A stretch of DNA of 44,580 bases, from NCBI GenBank assembly GCA_947632125.1, contig CANRNV010000008.1, positions 1 through 44,580 of the forward strand. Direction: 5' to 3'. How positions within the stretch are numbered: the first letter of the stretch is position 1; each line of letters opens with the position of its first letter. Below the pieces are notes generated by a model. That model worked only from the letters and a program-made list of their open reading frames with translations. It did no database searches and was not told the DNA's origin. The stretch is from an uncultured Clostridia bacterium. GTDB taxonomy: Bacteria; Bacillota; Clostridia; Christensenellales; Pumilibacteraceae. The translations under genes and the position numbers were made by a program. Of the stretch, positions 14,017 to 22,098 are shown in pieces.

Positions 14017-16464
14017 TTACGCTTGGATCTTGCCGATATCGCCACCCTCGATGACTATCTCGACATTCTCACTCGGCATTGCCATGCTTCTGAACTCGGC
14101 AAGTTCCTCTGCGGTTCGATACAAACCATCACCGTAAGCAACATATGCGCCGTTTCCGAATTGTATACCCAAGAAGTCCAACAAATCGCTGAATTCGTAT
14201 CCCTCGGCTACCCAAATCGTATTTTCCTCGACTACCGTCTGCTCTTCGTCGTCCTCATCGGTGTAAGTGCACTTGTACGTAAGGTCGAAGATGTGCATAG
14301 AGCCGGAAAGTTCGATAAGTTCGCCGGTTGCGGTATACATATTGAGTACCAAGTTGTTTCCGCTTACATAGCCCTCGCCGATCTGTACCGCCTCTCCGTC
14401 TTCCACTGTAAACAACATGATCTTGCCCATATCGATGACGTAGTAACCCGAGAGCGTCTCGTCGCCGATTACTATTGCCGCCTCGGCTATGGAAACACCC
14501 GAATCCTCAGCCTGATCCTCGCCTTGGAATACTGCGATGACCGTGTCACCGGTAGCGGTTTCGCCTTGCAAAATACCGCTGAATACGCCATAGGTAAACG
14601 CATTGGGCGAGATTGTGATTCTCCTGGTGTCCGTAGGCATGGTGACCGTAGAAAATTCGTCGACGGTATATTTTTCGCTTTCGAACTCTATGGTGTCGCT
14701 TTCGAGAAGTACGTCGTCAAGAGCGTAGATCATCGGAATACCGCCCTGAACGAATACGCTGTCAAGTTCGACTTTGGTTCCGTTATGCTCGAGATAGGTT
14801 ATATAAAGTTCGTATATGTCGGCGGAGAAGCTGTACTCTATATCATTGTAAGTAAAGCTTATCTCCATATGAGTAGCGTTTTCGGTTTCCCCTATCGTAC
14901 CCTCCGTAAGCTTGACGAGTTCACCCTCATCGCTTATCGAGTTTAGAGTAGTCACGCCGTCTACGTTGGAGTAAAGCAGATATTCGGTGAGCATATTCGT
15001 CCTGTCTACCAAGGTAACGACATAATTTTCGCCATATGCTTCGTTCGAGAACCTCAATACGGCATTGCCGTCTGCGGTGCTTATAGCTCCGTTAAAGGGA
15101 TTATTCTCGATGTCCTTATCTATTGCCTCGGCATCGATCGTGAGCACGCAGTCCTCACTCGGCATGGTAACGGTTTCGAAGTCGGCTGCGGTATATTCCT
15201 TGCTGTTCATGCTGAACCCTTTGCCGACCTTCAATTGAACACCGACCATGACGTCCTTGACGAGAACACCGGGGCTTGCCCACAACGTAAACATCGATCC
15301 GCCCGAAGAAACGTTCAACCTGTACAGATCGCACTTGAACGAGTATATTATGCCGTCAAACATAATATTGAGTTTAAGAGTACGTCCCGCAATGACGCCG
15401 TCGCCTATGGCGGTAAGCGTGGTCGAATCCACCGCATAGAGAGCCAACTTGCCGTTGTCCACTACGTAAGCGGCATTGTAATTTGTGCCCTCATACGTGA
15501 TTACCATTCCGCAGTACGCCTGACCGGATACGACCGGGGTCGAGGTAAAGCGTATGTCGGCGGTTTTGCCGTCGTCGGACTTTGCCGATACCAAGCCGTT
15601 GAATTGACTTGCAAGCACTCGGTTGGGAGTGATGTCCACGGTGCAATTCTTTGCGGGCATTTTCAACTCGACAAATTCTTCGTAGGTGTACTCCTCGCCG
15701 TCGACACGCAAGATATCGCCGTCGGTCGGCAAGTTCAACAAGGGATACATCAACGAATATCCGCTCGGAGCCATATACTCGCCCGTCTGCTTGCTGCCCG
15801 CCGTGCCGTACGTAATGGTAAGCTTATACAACGTATTGTCGAACTTGTATTCGTTACCGTCGTATTTTAACGTGATGACAAGACGATTGCCGTTTATGAT
15901 CTCGCCCGTGCCGGACGGAGTATACTCATAGCCGCCCTCGCCGTCCTGTAAATAAAATTCGTACTTTTCCTTTCCGTCCTCGTCAACGACATAGTGATAG
16001 GCATAGTCCGCTTCGTCGGAATAGCCCGCAGGATAGAACATTACGCCGCTGTCCTCATTCATTACGATGGTGGTCGTAAAGTCCAATATGGAGTAGTTGC
16101 CCTTCTCGTCCTCCGAAATAGCCATTCCGGTAAATGCGCTGCCCAACTTGCTCTTGTCGGGAGAGTCCTTTTCGACCCACTTGGCATAGACGGAAATGTC
16201 CGAAGTAAGCGGGTTTGTGATAAGTCCGCTCGATACGCCGAAAGGCTGCTGCCACGTATCTTTATCGAGGTACCAACCGTCGAACTCGTAATTTTCCTTG
16301 CTTGGATCCTCGGGCATCACTATGGTTTTGCCGTCGGTTTGCACACTTTTATACAAACTTTGATCGTTATAAAAGCTTACTTTGTATTTTGTCGTGTTGC
16401 ACGCCGTAGCAAAACAAGCTATTATAAGCACTATCGGTAACAGTGCGATTAACTTTTTACCCAT
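14017..16464 (-). CDS. Large lipoprotein with InlB-type and repeated modules
   Basis: This 815-residue exported protein has a lipoprotein signal (MGKK, lipobox ATAC, Cys22). The start at 16464 is fixed by AAGGAGAT; an upstream ATG at 16503 lacks it. After the signal comes an InlB B-repeat (Listeria-Bacteroides repeat: 'VSFYNDQSLYKS...YEFDGWYLDK') at about 25-90. Then come about four divergent copies of a module of roughly 150-170 residues. Each ends with 'YTxxEFxxVxMPxxdCxxxI' (for example 'MPAKNCTVDI', 'MPSEDCVLTI', 'MPTDTRRITI', 'MPSENVEIVI') and restarts with 'FxG' and a beta-rich stretch. It is a surface protein, probably for adhesion or ligand binding; the ligand is unknown. Confidence 0.8.
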   Translation of the reverse strand: MGKKLIALLPIVLIIACFATACNTTKYKVSFYNDQSLYKSVQTDGKTIVMPEDPSKENYEFDGWYLDKDTWQQPFGVSSGLITNPLTSDISVYAKWVEKDSPDKSKLGSAFTGMAISEDEKGNYSILDFTTTIVMNEDSGVMFYPAGYSDEADYAYHYVVDEDGKEKYEFYLQDGEGGYEYTPSGTGEIINGNRLVITLKYDGNEYKFDNTLYKLTITYGTAGSKQTGEYMAPSGYSLMYPLLNLPTDGDILRVDGEEYTYEEFVELKMPAKNCTVDITPNRVLASQFNGLVSAKSDDGKTADIRFTSTPVVSGQAYCGMVITYEGTNYNAAYVVDNGKLALYAVDSTTLTAIGDGVIAGRTLKLNIMFDGIIYSFKCDLYRLNVSSGGSMFTLWASPGVLVKDVMVGVQLKVGKGFSMNSKEYTAADFETVTMPSEDCVLTIDAEAIDKDIENNPFNGAISTADGNAVLRFSNEAYGENYVVTLVDRTNMLTEYLLYSNVDGVTTLNSISDEGELVKLTEGTIGETENATHMEISFTYNDIEYSFSADIYELYITYLEHNGTKVELDSVFVQGGIPMIYALDDVLLESDTIEFESEKYTVDEFSTVTMPTDTRRITISPNAFTYGVFSGILQGETATGDTVIAVFQGEDQAEDSGVSIAEAAIVIGDETLSGYYVIDMGKIMLFTVEDGEAVQIGEGYVSGNNLVLNMYTATGELIELSGSMHIFDLTYKCTYTDEDDEEQTVVEENTIWVAEGYEFSDLLDFLGIQFGNGAYVAYGDGLYRTAEELAEFRSMAMPSENVEIVIEGGDIGKIQA

Positions 16465-16511
16465 TGTTATCTCCTTAACTGTTATTTTGCTTATGATAAA
16501 CAATTGTATAT

Positions 16512-16540
16512 ATTATACCATTTATATCAAATAAAGTCAA
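16512..16540 (-). promoter_or_regulatory. Promoter of the 815-residue lipoprotein
   Basis: TTGACT (16535-16540) and TATAAT (16512-16517) on the minus strand, 17-base spacer, about 45 bases before the start. Confidence 0.8.
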
Positions 16541-16590
16541 TGATAATTAAGTGAATTAAAAAAATATTATATAAACAAGTTTTAAGCAAT

Positions 16591-16616
16591 AAAAAAGCCT
16601 CAAAAGAAGCTTTTTT
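16591..16616 (-). terminator. Terminator of the thiamine operon
   Basis: AAAAAAGC and GCTTTTTT pair, with a further TC/GA pair after one mismatch, giving a hairpin whose minus-strand 3' arm is a T-run. It follows the thiC stop by about 30 bases. Confidence 0.65.
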
Positions 16617-16648
16617 ACGTCATTATTTTTATAATTTTTGCACAATTT

Positions 16649-17962
16649 TTACTTCTCGGAGCAAAACTCGACTTTTTTGCCCTCCAAGATCATATTGGTG
16701 GTCCTTACCGCACACATTTTGCCGCACATCGAGCAAGTGTGACGATCGGACGGCGGCGCGCTCTCGAAGTACCTCTTGGCTTTTTCGGGGTCGATGGCAA
16801 GTCGGAACATCTCGTCCCAATCCACCTCGTGACGGGCTTTTGCCATTGCGTCGTCGACTTCGCGTGCGTGCGGAACGCCCTTTGCTATGTCGGCGGCGTG
16901 GGCTGCGATCTTGCTCGCGATTATCCCCTCCTTAACATCGCCGAGATCCGGCAGACGCAGATGCTCGGCGGGCGTCACGTAACAAAGGAAGTCCGCTCCG
17001 CTTGCCGCCGCAATCGCCCCGCCTATCGCCGAGGTGATGTGGTCGTAACCGGGCGCGATGTCGGTAACGAGCGGTCCCAGCACGTAGAAAGGCGCGTTGT
17101 GACACAGCCGCTTTTGCAACTTCATATTGGCGGAGATCTCGTTCATTGCCATATGTCCGGGGCCCTCGACCATGACCTGCACGTCCTTTTCCCAAGCCCG
17201 CTTGGTAAGGTCGCCGAGTTCGATGAGTTCGGCGATCTGACCCGCGTCGGTGCTGTCGTCGATACAGCCCGGACGGAGCGCGTCGCCGAGGCTTATCGTC
17301 ACGTCGTACTCGCGCAAGATGTCGAGCACCTCGTCGTAATATTCGAAGAACGGGTTTTCGTTGCCCGTCATCATCATCCAGGCAAAGAGCAACGAGCCGC
17401 CTCGCGACACGATGTTCATCTTGCGTTTGTCACGCATAAACGCCTCGACCGCGCGTCGATTGATACCCGCGTGAATGGTCATAAAGTCGACGCCCTCCTC
17501 GGCATGAGCCCGAACGACTTTCAAAAAGTCGGATGCCGAAATTTCGAGCAGGTCCTTGTCGAGATAGCCGATGGCGTCGTACATGGGCACGGTGCCTATC
17601 ATGGCGGGCGACTTTTCGATAAGCTTCTTTCGGAATACGTTTGTCTTGCCGTAGTTGGATAGGTCCATTATGGCTTCGGCTTTAAGCGCCAAAGCGAGGT
17701 CGACCTTTTGCATTTCGACGTCGTAGTTGTTGCAGTCGCCAGAGATCCCGAGGTTGACGTTTATCTTGGTCCTCAGCCCTCCGCCTATTCCCTCGGCGGA
17801 AAGCGACTTGTGATTGATGTTGCACGGAATACAAACCTCGCCCGACGCCACAAGCGAGCGAAGCTTTTCGGCGTCCATATACTCTTTTTCGGCTACAAGT
17901 TTCATTTCGGGCGTCAAAATTCCCTTTTTCGCCGCTTCCATTTGCGTCTTGTAATTTCTCAT
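16649..17962 (-). CDS. thiC: Phosphomethylpyrimidine synthase
   Basis: This 437-residue radical SAM enzyme converts aminoimidazole ribotide to hydroxymethylpyrimidine phosphate. Recognisable blocks are '[26 protein letters not shown]', 'MDLSNYG', '[11 protein letters not shown]', '[19 protein letters not shown]', '[14 protein letters not shown]' and '[13 protein letters not shown]'. The iron-sulfur cysteines near the C-terminus are in '[10 protein letters not shown]', a CX2CX3C pattern; many bacterial ThiC proteins have CX2CX4C, while shorter clostridial and archaeal types vary. The long N-terminal extension of proteobacterial ThiC is absent, as usual in Clostridia. It is the last gene of the TPP-controlled operon, 10 bases after tenI. 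Confidence 0.97.
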   Translation of the reverse strand: MRNYKTQMEAAKKGILTPEMKLVAEKEYMDAEKLRSLVASGEVCIPCNINHKSLSAEGIGGGLRTKINVNLGISGDCNNYDVEMQKVDLALALKAEAIMDLSNYGKTNVFRKKLIEKSPAMIGTVPMYDAIGYLDKDLLEISASDFLKVVRAHAEEGVDFMTIHAGINRRAVEAFMRDKRKMNIVSRGGSLLFAWMMMTGNENPFFEYYDEVLDILREYDVTISLGDALRPGCIDDSTDAGQIAELIELGDLTKRAWEKDVQVMVEGPGHMAMNEISANMKLQKRLCHNAPFYVLGPLVTDIAPGYDHITSAIGGAIAAASGADFLCYVTPAEHLRLPDLGDVKEGIIASKIAAHAADIAKGVPHAREVDDAMAKARHEVDWDEMFRLAIDPEKAKRYFESAPPSDRHTCSMCGKMCAVRTTNMILEGKKVEFCSEK

Positions 17963-17972
17963 TATCTACTCC

Positions 17973-18539
17973 TTAAATTTTTGTCAGTTTATTTATAAGT
18001 TCGTCGCCGCCATCACTCATGGCGCCGCTCATTATACATACTCCGCTTGCCCCCGCGTCAATCGCGAGGCGAGCATTGTTTTCGTCTATCCCGCCTATCG
18101 CATAGACGGGCAGAGAGGTCTTTGCGCATATGCGCCTGAGTTCGTCCACTCCCCTCGGCGGCACGCCCTCTTTGCACCTTGTCGTAAACACGTGCCCGAA
18201 GGTGACGTACTCGCAGCCCAGCCGCTCGGCGTAAAGCACGTCGCTCAGGCTGTGACACGAGGCTCCCACCTTTATCTTGCCTATATACTCTCGGGCTGAG
18301 GCTATGGGCAGGTGGAGCGTCCCCCTCGCCGCCTCGATGTGGGTGTGAGCGATAAATCGCACTCCGTAAGAAAAGCAAATTTCATTCACTTTGTCGGCAA
18401 GCAAAAGATATTCGGACTTTAATAAATCCTTTTCTCTTAGAATGATCGCTTGCGGGTGGGCGGACGCGACGCGCTCGACCAACGCAAAAAAGTCGCCTTT
18501 TACCGACTTGCGGTTTGTTACGCAGATCACATTACACAT
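17973..18539 (-). CDS. tenI: TenI-like thiazole tautomerase (ThiE/TenI superfamily)
   Basis: This 188-residue TIM-barrel protein is of the ThiE/TenI superfamily. It carries 'ILREKDL', 'GASCHSLSDVLYAERLGCEYVTFGHVF', 'CKEGVPPRG' and 'YAIGGIDENNA'. The GHVF histidine corresponds to the catalytic His122 of Bacillus subtilis TenI. The N-D pair (magnesium and pyrophosphate binding) of true ThiE is replaced by 'AHTHIEAA', and the GVHLGQ block is 'GTLHLP'. This makes thiazole-phosphate carboxylate tautomerase much more likely than thiamine-phosphate synthase. Its start overlaps the thiH stop by eight bases, so the two are translationally coupled. An automatic annotation would probably call it thiE; a biochemical test is needed to exclude that activity. 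Confidence 0.75.
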   Translation of the reverse strand: MCNVICVTNRKSVKGDFFALVERVASAHPQAIILREKDLLKSEYLLLADKVNEICFSYGVRFIAHTHIEAARGTLHLPIASAREYIGKIKVGASCHSLSDVLYAERLGCEYVTFGHVFTTRCKEGVPPRGVDELRRICAKTSLPVYAIGGIDENNARLAIDAGASGVCIMSGAMSDGGDELINKLTKI

Positions 18540-19782
18540 ACAGGTAGTCGTTCAGCACGGGTTGAAGCCCCTCGTCGCCGATGTCGTCGTACATCTTTTT
18601 GAGGCTGCGGTTGTCGTTTATTTCGAACTGCTCGTCGCCCGTGTCGTCAAGATGCGTCCCCTCGTACTTGTTCTCGTGATCGCCGATACCCGTCGACACG
18701 CCCGCCGAGATCTTGGTCGCGGCGATCTTGACGATGCCGTTGCGGAAAGACGCGCTCTCCCGCGAGGAAACGGTGATGCCCGCAAAGGGCAAAAAGATGC
18801 GATATGCGCAAAGGATTTGGCAAAGCTGCCTTTCGTGCACGTCGTGCGGATCGATCTTGTCGTTGTTTATTATGGGGCGCAACCTCGGGCACGAAAGCGA
18901 GATCTCGGCGTGGGGGTACTTGCGCTGAATGTAATATGCGTGCAGTCCCGTCGCCAAAGCGTCCTTTCTGAAATCCGCAAGTCCGAGCAGAGCCGAAAAC
19001 GCAACTCCCCTCATTCCGCCCATAAGCGCGCGCTCCTGAGCGTCGAAGCGGTAGGGCCACACGCGCTTGTGTCCGAGCAAGTGGAGCTCGCCGTACATAT
19101 TTATATCGTACGTTTCCTGAAAAACGGTGACGTAATCCGCGCCGCACTCGTGCAAATAGCGGTACTCGTCGGTGTTGACGGGATAGATCTCCAGCCCCAC
19201 CATACGAAAATACTTCCTTGCCAGCTTGCACGCCTCGCCTATGTATTTCACATCGCTCATAGCCCTGCTCTCGCCCGTGAGGATGAGAATTTCTTCCATG
19301 CCGCTGCGGGCGATGACCTGCATTTCCTTTTCGATCTGCTCTATGCCGAGCTTCATGCGCTTAATGTCGTTGTAGCAGTTAAAGCCGCAATATACGCAAT
19401 AGTTCTCGCAATAGTTGGCGATGTAAAGAGGAGTGAAAAGATACACCGTGTTGCCGAAGTGTTTGCTCGTTTCACGGCTCGCACGCTCCGCCATTTGTTC
19501 GAGGAAGGGCTCGGCTGCGGGTGAAAGCAGCGCCATAAAGTCGTTTATCGTGCAGTTTTGCCTTTCCAGCGCGGCTTTTACGTCCTTTGCCGAATACGAA
19601 AGCGGATCGAACTCGTCCATACCGCTTTTTACCTTGCTCATAATGTCCGAATTTATCCGCTCCATACCGGGCATATACTCCATGGGATCGGTTCGAGCGG
19701 ACGGGTCGTTTTCGAGGCGTTTTTTGAGTTCGAGCGCCTTTTCGCCCAGTCGTTTGTTCTCTATTTCAAAGCGTTTTTCCAT
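18532..19782 (-). CDS. thiH: 2-iminoacetate synthase (tyrosine lyase)
   Basis: This 416-residue radical SAM protein has the CX3CX2C cluster motif in 'YCENYCVYCGFNC' near residue 138. Conserved stretches include 'ILILTGESRAMSDVKYI', 'EIYPVNTDEYRYLHECGADYVTVFQETY', and 'ISLSCPRLRPI'. ThiH cleaves tyrosine to give dehydroglycine for the thiazole ring of thiamine under anaerobic conditions, in place of the oxygen-dependent ThiO. Its presence suits an anaerobe. It lies between thiG and tenI in the operon, and its end overlaps tenI. Confidence 0.96.
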   Translation of the reverse strand: MEKRFEIENKRLGEKALELKKRLENDPSARTDPMEYMPGMERINSDIMSKVKSGMDEFDPLSYSAKDVKAALERQNCTINDFMALLSPAAEPFLEQMAERASRETSKHFGNTVYLFTPLYIANYCENYCVYCGFNCYNDIKRMKLGIEQIEKEMQVIARSGMEEILILTGESRAMSDVKYIGEACKLARKYFRMVGLEIYPVNTDEYRYLHECGADYVTVFQETYDINMYGELHLLGHKRVWPYRFDAQERALMGGMRGVAFSALLGLADFRKDALATGLHAYYIQRKYPHAEISLSCPRLRPIINNDKIDPHDVHERQLCQILCAYRIFLPFAGITVSSRESASFRNGIVKIAATKISAGVSTGIGDHENKYEGTHLDDTGDEQFEINDNRSLKKMYDDIGDEGLQPVLNDYLYV

Positions 19783-19812
19783 ATTTATCTCTCACCTCAA
19801 CCTCCTTTTAAG

Positions 19813-20616
19813 TCAGTCGCGCAAAAAGCCGATGAGCGGATCGGAAGCCGAGGCGCCGCGAGTGAGCACTCGCCCGAGCCCCGCAAGATATGCGTTGCGA
19901 CCCGCCTCGATCGCCGCTTTGAACGCCCGAGCCATAAGAGTCAGATTACCCGCCGTGGCAAGCGCGGTGTTAGCCATGATGGCGGCGGCGCCCATTTCCA
20001 TCGCCTCGCACGCTTCGGACGGTCGACCTATGCCCGCGTCCACGATGACGGGCAGATCGATCTCGTCGACGAGGATCCCGATAAACTCCTTGGTGCAAAG
20101 CCCCTTATTGGAGCCGATCGGGGCGGCAAGCGGCATGACGCACGCCGCGCCCGCGTCTACGAGCGAACGAGCCGCGTAAAGGTCGGGATACATATAGGGC
20201 ATAACGACAAAGCCCTCTTTGGCGAGCAGTTCGGTCGCCTTTATCGTTTCGTTGTTGTCGGGCAAAAGATACTTGGAGTCCCGCATTATCTCGATTTTTA
20301 CAAAATCACCGCAGCCGAGCTCGCGAGCCAATCTCGCTATTCGCACGGCTTCGTCGGCTGTCCTTGCTCCGCTCGTGTTTGGGAGCAGTGTCACGCCCTT
20401 GGGTATGTAGTCGAGTATACTCTCCTTTTTGTCGGTGTTGGCTCTGCGCACGGCGAGTGTGATCATCTCCGCGCCCGCGTCCTTTATCGCCGCCTCGATG
20501 AGCGACAGCGAGTACTTGCCCGAGCCGAGAATAAATCTCGAACCGAACTCGTGCCCGCCTATAATCAATTTATCGTCCATATTATCGTTCTTGTTTTCAT
20601 CCTTATTATCGTCCAT
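19813..20616 (-). CDS. thiG: Thiazole synthase
   Basis: This 267-residue TIM-barrel enzyme joins deoxyxylulose phosphate, dehydroglycine and ThiS-thiocarboxylate into the thiazole. It shows '[14 protein letters not shown]', '[11 protein letters not shown]', '[23 protein letters not shown]', the catalytic lysine region 'VKIEIMRD', '[14 protein letters not shown]' and 'ANTALA'. The first ATG (20616) is used because AGGAGG lies seven bases upstream. It yields a charged extension, [12 protein letters not shown], before a second MDDK that resembles the normal N-terminus. The extension appears to derive from a short duplication of the start region. Confidence 0.95.
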   Translation of the reverse strand: MDDNKDENKNDNMDDKLIIGGHEFGSRFILGSGKYSLSLIEAAIKDAGAEMITLAVRRANTDKKESILDYIPKGVTLLPNTSGARTADEAVRIARLARELGCGDFVKIEIMRDSKYLLPDNNETIKATELLAKEGFVVMPYMYPDLYAARSLVDAGAACVMPLAAPIGSNKGLCTKEFIGILVDEIDLPVIVDAGIGRPSEACEAMEMGAAAIMANTALATAGNLTLMARAFKAAIEAGRNAYLAGLGRVLTRGASASDPLIGFLRD

Positions 20617-20628
20617 ATTGTGTCCTCC

Positions 20629-21366
20629 TTATCGCCCGCACGCCGAGCAGTTTGGGTCGGGTTTAAGTTTTATGGTTTGAAATTTCATTGTTCGCGCGTC
20701 GAAAACGAGCAGTTTGTTAAGCAGCGGCTCGCCCTTGCCCACAAGGTACTCTATCGCCTCGGTCGCCTGAATACTGCCTATCACGCCGACGACCGAGCCG
20801 AGCACGCCCAATTCCGCGCACGTAGGAGCGTCGAGCGGGGCCGAGCCGAGCACGCACCTGAGGCAGGCGCTGCCCTTTGCCACCGTCATGACCTGTCCGT
20901 CGAGCCCCGCCGCTCCGCCGTGACAGAACGGCTTTTGGGCGGCGACGCAGGCGTCGTTGATGAGGAATTTGGTTTCGAAGTTGTCGGTGCAGTCGACGAT
21001 AAAGTCGTAATTTGCTATGGTCGACGCGATATTTTGCGCGGTGAGCCGCTCTTTTATCGTATCGACCGAAACGTCCGGGTTGAACTTTGTTACCCATTCC
21101 GACGCGCTTAATGCCTTATTGACGCCGAGGGAGAGTGGCGAGTGGATGATCTGTCGATTGAAGTTGCTCGGTTCCACCTCGTCGCAGTCGGCTATGCCGA
21201 TTTTGCCCACGCCCGCCGCCGCAAGATACATGATTACGATCGAGCCGAGCCCGCCCGCGCCTATTACAAGTACGCTGCTTTTAAGCAGTTTCTCCTGACC
21301 GAAGATGCCTATCTCGGGCAGAATGAAATGCCTCGAATAGCGTTTGGATTGATTTTCACTAAACAT
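20629..21366 (-). CDS. thiF: ThiS adenylyltransferase
   Basis: This 245-residue E1-like enzyme has a nucleotide-binding 'VIGAGGLGSIVIMYLAAAGVG', 'DCDEVEPSNFNRQI', and the 'DCTDNFETKFLINDAC' block. Two zinc-binding CX2C pairs are visible (ACLRC near 170 and CSAC at the C-terminus). A cysteine near 185 ('PTCAELGVLG') aligns with the thiolating cysteine of E. coli ThiF. It adenylates the C-terminal glycine of ThiS for sulfur transfer. Its ATG overlaps the thiS stop (TGATG), so translation is coupled. Confidence 0.93.
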   Translation of the reverse strand: MFSENQSKRYSRHFILPEIGIFGQEKLLKSSVLVIGAGGLGSIVIMYLAAAGVGKIGIADCDEVEPSNFNRQIIHSPLSLGVNKALSASEWVTKFNPDVSVDTIKERLTAQNIASTIANYDFIVDCTDNFETKFLINDACVAAQKPFCHGGAAGLDGQVMTVAKGSACLRCVLGSAPLDAPTCAELGVLGSVVGVIGSIQATEAIEYLVGKGEPLLNKLLVFDARTMKFQTIKLKPDPNCSACGR

Positions 21367-21560
21367 CAGCCGCCTCCCACGAAGCTTACCACTTCCACGC
21401 TGTCGCCGTCGGCAAGAACGGTGGTGTCGTACTCCGATTTGAGTAAGATCTCGCCGTTTAACTCGACTGCTATGCGGCTAAGCGAATAGCCCTTATTTTC
21501 TATCAGTTCTTTTACGCTCTTGCCCGCCGCGTCGAACATCTCTCCGTTTACTTTGACCAT
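21366..21560 (-). CDS. thiS: Sulfur carrier protein ThiS
   Basis: This 64-residue ubiquitin-fold carrier ends in the required Gly-Gly (VSFVGGG). Its 'LADGDSVEVVSFVGGG' tail is diagnostic, along with 'RIAVELNGEILLKSEYD'. It is activated by ThiF and donates sulfur to ThiG. It is the first gene behind the TPP riboswitch and has a GGAGG site inside the switch's downstream region. The extra final Gly before the stop keeps the diglycine intact. Confidence 0.95.
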   Translation of the reverse strand: MVKVNGEMFDAAGKSVKELIENKGYSLSRIAVELNGEILLKSEYDTTVLADGDSVEVVSFVGGG

Positions 21561-21579
21561 ATGTCCTCCGATATAAAAG

Positions 21580-21612
21580 AGGGAAGCCCTGCCACCCGCT
21601 TCGGACTTCCCT
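21580..21612 (-). terminator. Riboswitch-controlled terminator
   Basis: On the minus strand AGGGAAG pairs with CTTCCCT around a 19-base loop, followed by CTTTTAT. It lies directly after the TPP aptamer and before thiS, so ligand binding probably favours this hairpin and stops transcription. Confidence 0.75.
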
Positions 21613-21614
21613 AT

Positions 21615-21705
21615 ATTTGCCTTTGCCTACGTTGGGATTATCCAAATCAGGTCCTTGGGTCGAAGGTCATTTCCTTCCTCTCAGCCTATATATAAGCTCC
21701 CCTGC
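21615..21705 (-). ncRNA. TPP riboswitch (THI element)
   Basis: On the minus strand the conserved aptamer cores are present: GGCTGAGAGG (pyrimidine-binding side), GACCC, and ACCTGATTTGGATAATCCC with AACGTAGG (pyrophosphate-binding side). It precedes thiS-thiF-thiG-thiH-tenI-thiC and is followed by a terminator hairpin. It therefore shuts the operon down when thiamine pyrophosphate is plentiful. Confidence 0.96.
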
Positions 21706-21710
21706 ATTTT

Positions 21711-21739
21711 AGTATATCATTAAACGTTATAAAAATCAA
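21711..21739 (-). promoter_or_regulatory. Promoter of the thiamine operon
   Basis: TTGATT (21734-21739) and TATACT (21711-21716) on the minus strand, 17-base spacer. The -35 abuts a poly-A/T hairpin of the adjacent repeat element. Confidence 0.75.
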
Positions 21740-21799
21740 GTACTTTTTTTCAAAAAAGTACCGTACTTTTTTGAAAAAAAGTAGGCAAAAAACTTTTGA
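21740..21799. repeat. Repeat element copy A, left A/T hairpins
   Basis: Two consecutive hairpins occur: GTACTTTTTTT with AAAAAAGTAC at 21740-21761, and TACTTTTTT with AAAAAAGTA at 21764-21783. GGCAAAAAACTTTTGAGGGCG follows and leads into the 113-base tandem units. The hairpin plus CAAAAAACTTTTGAG arrangement recurs at 39617 and 44254. Confidence 0.75.
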
Positions 21800-22025
21800 G
21801 GGCGAATTGGACTTGTCGTTTCTTTATTTGCTCCGCTTCGCTTGAACTAAAAGCCAATGCGAAACGGAGTTAAAACAGAAATGCAACGCCTCGTCCGCCC
21901 TCAAAATTTTATGGGCGAATTGGACTTGTCGTTTCTTTATTTGCTCCGCTTCGCTTGAACTAAAAGCCAATGCGAAACGGAGTTAAAACAGAACTGCTAC
22001 GCCTCGTCCGCCCTCAAAAATTTTT
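21800..22025. repeat. 113-base tandem repeat, two copies (repeat element copy A core)
   Basis: Unit 1 (21800-21912) and unit 2 (21913-22025) have the same length and differ at about four or five positions. Each folds on itself through GGGC/GCCC, GGAC/GTCC, and an inner stem CTCCGCTTCGC with GCGAAACGGAG (one mismatch) around a 17-base loop. Each unit ends CGCCCTCAAAA, which matches the conserved end of the other repeat copies. No open reading frame or ribosome binding site is convincing here. Confidence 0.9.
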
Positions 22026-22091
22026 GCTCCGTTTTTTATAAAAAGTGGAACGCCCTCAAAAGTTTTTACCCCGCTTTTTTCAAAAAGCGGG
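22026..22091. repeat. Repeat element copy A, right end
   Basis: CGCCCTCAAAAGTTTTT (22051-22067) leads to a hairpin CCCGC-T6/A5-GCGGG at 22070-22091. This is the same end module in inverted orientation. It lies seven bases before the stop of the flavodiiron gene, and might serve as its terminator although no T-run follows on that strand. Confidence 0.7.
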
Positions 22092-22098
22092 AAAGGTT

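Noticed and set aside
17973..18539. Thiamine-phosphate synthase ThiE
   Set aside because: Key phosphate- and magnesium-binding residues are absent and the TenI histidine motif is present.
19558..21111. A 517-codon open frame on the plus strand
   Set aside because: It lies entirely opposite thiH, thiG and thiF, has no ribosome binding site or recognisable domain, and reflects codon bias of the real genes.
21800..22025. CRISPR-like array
   Set aside because: There are only two long adjacent units with no spacers and no cas genes, so it is a tandem duplication.
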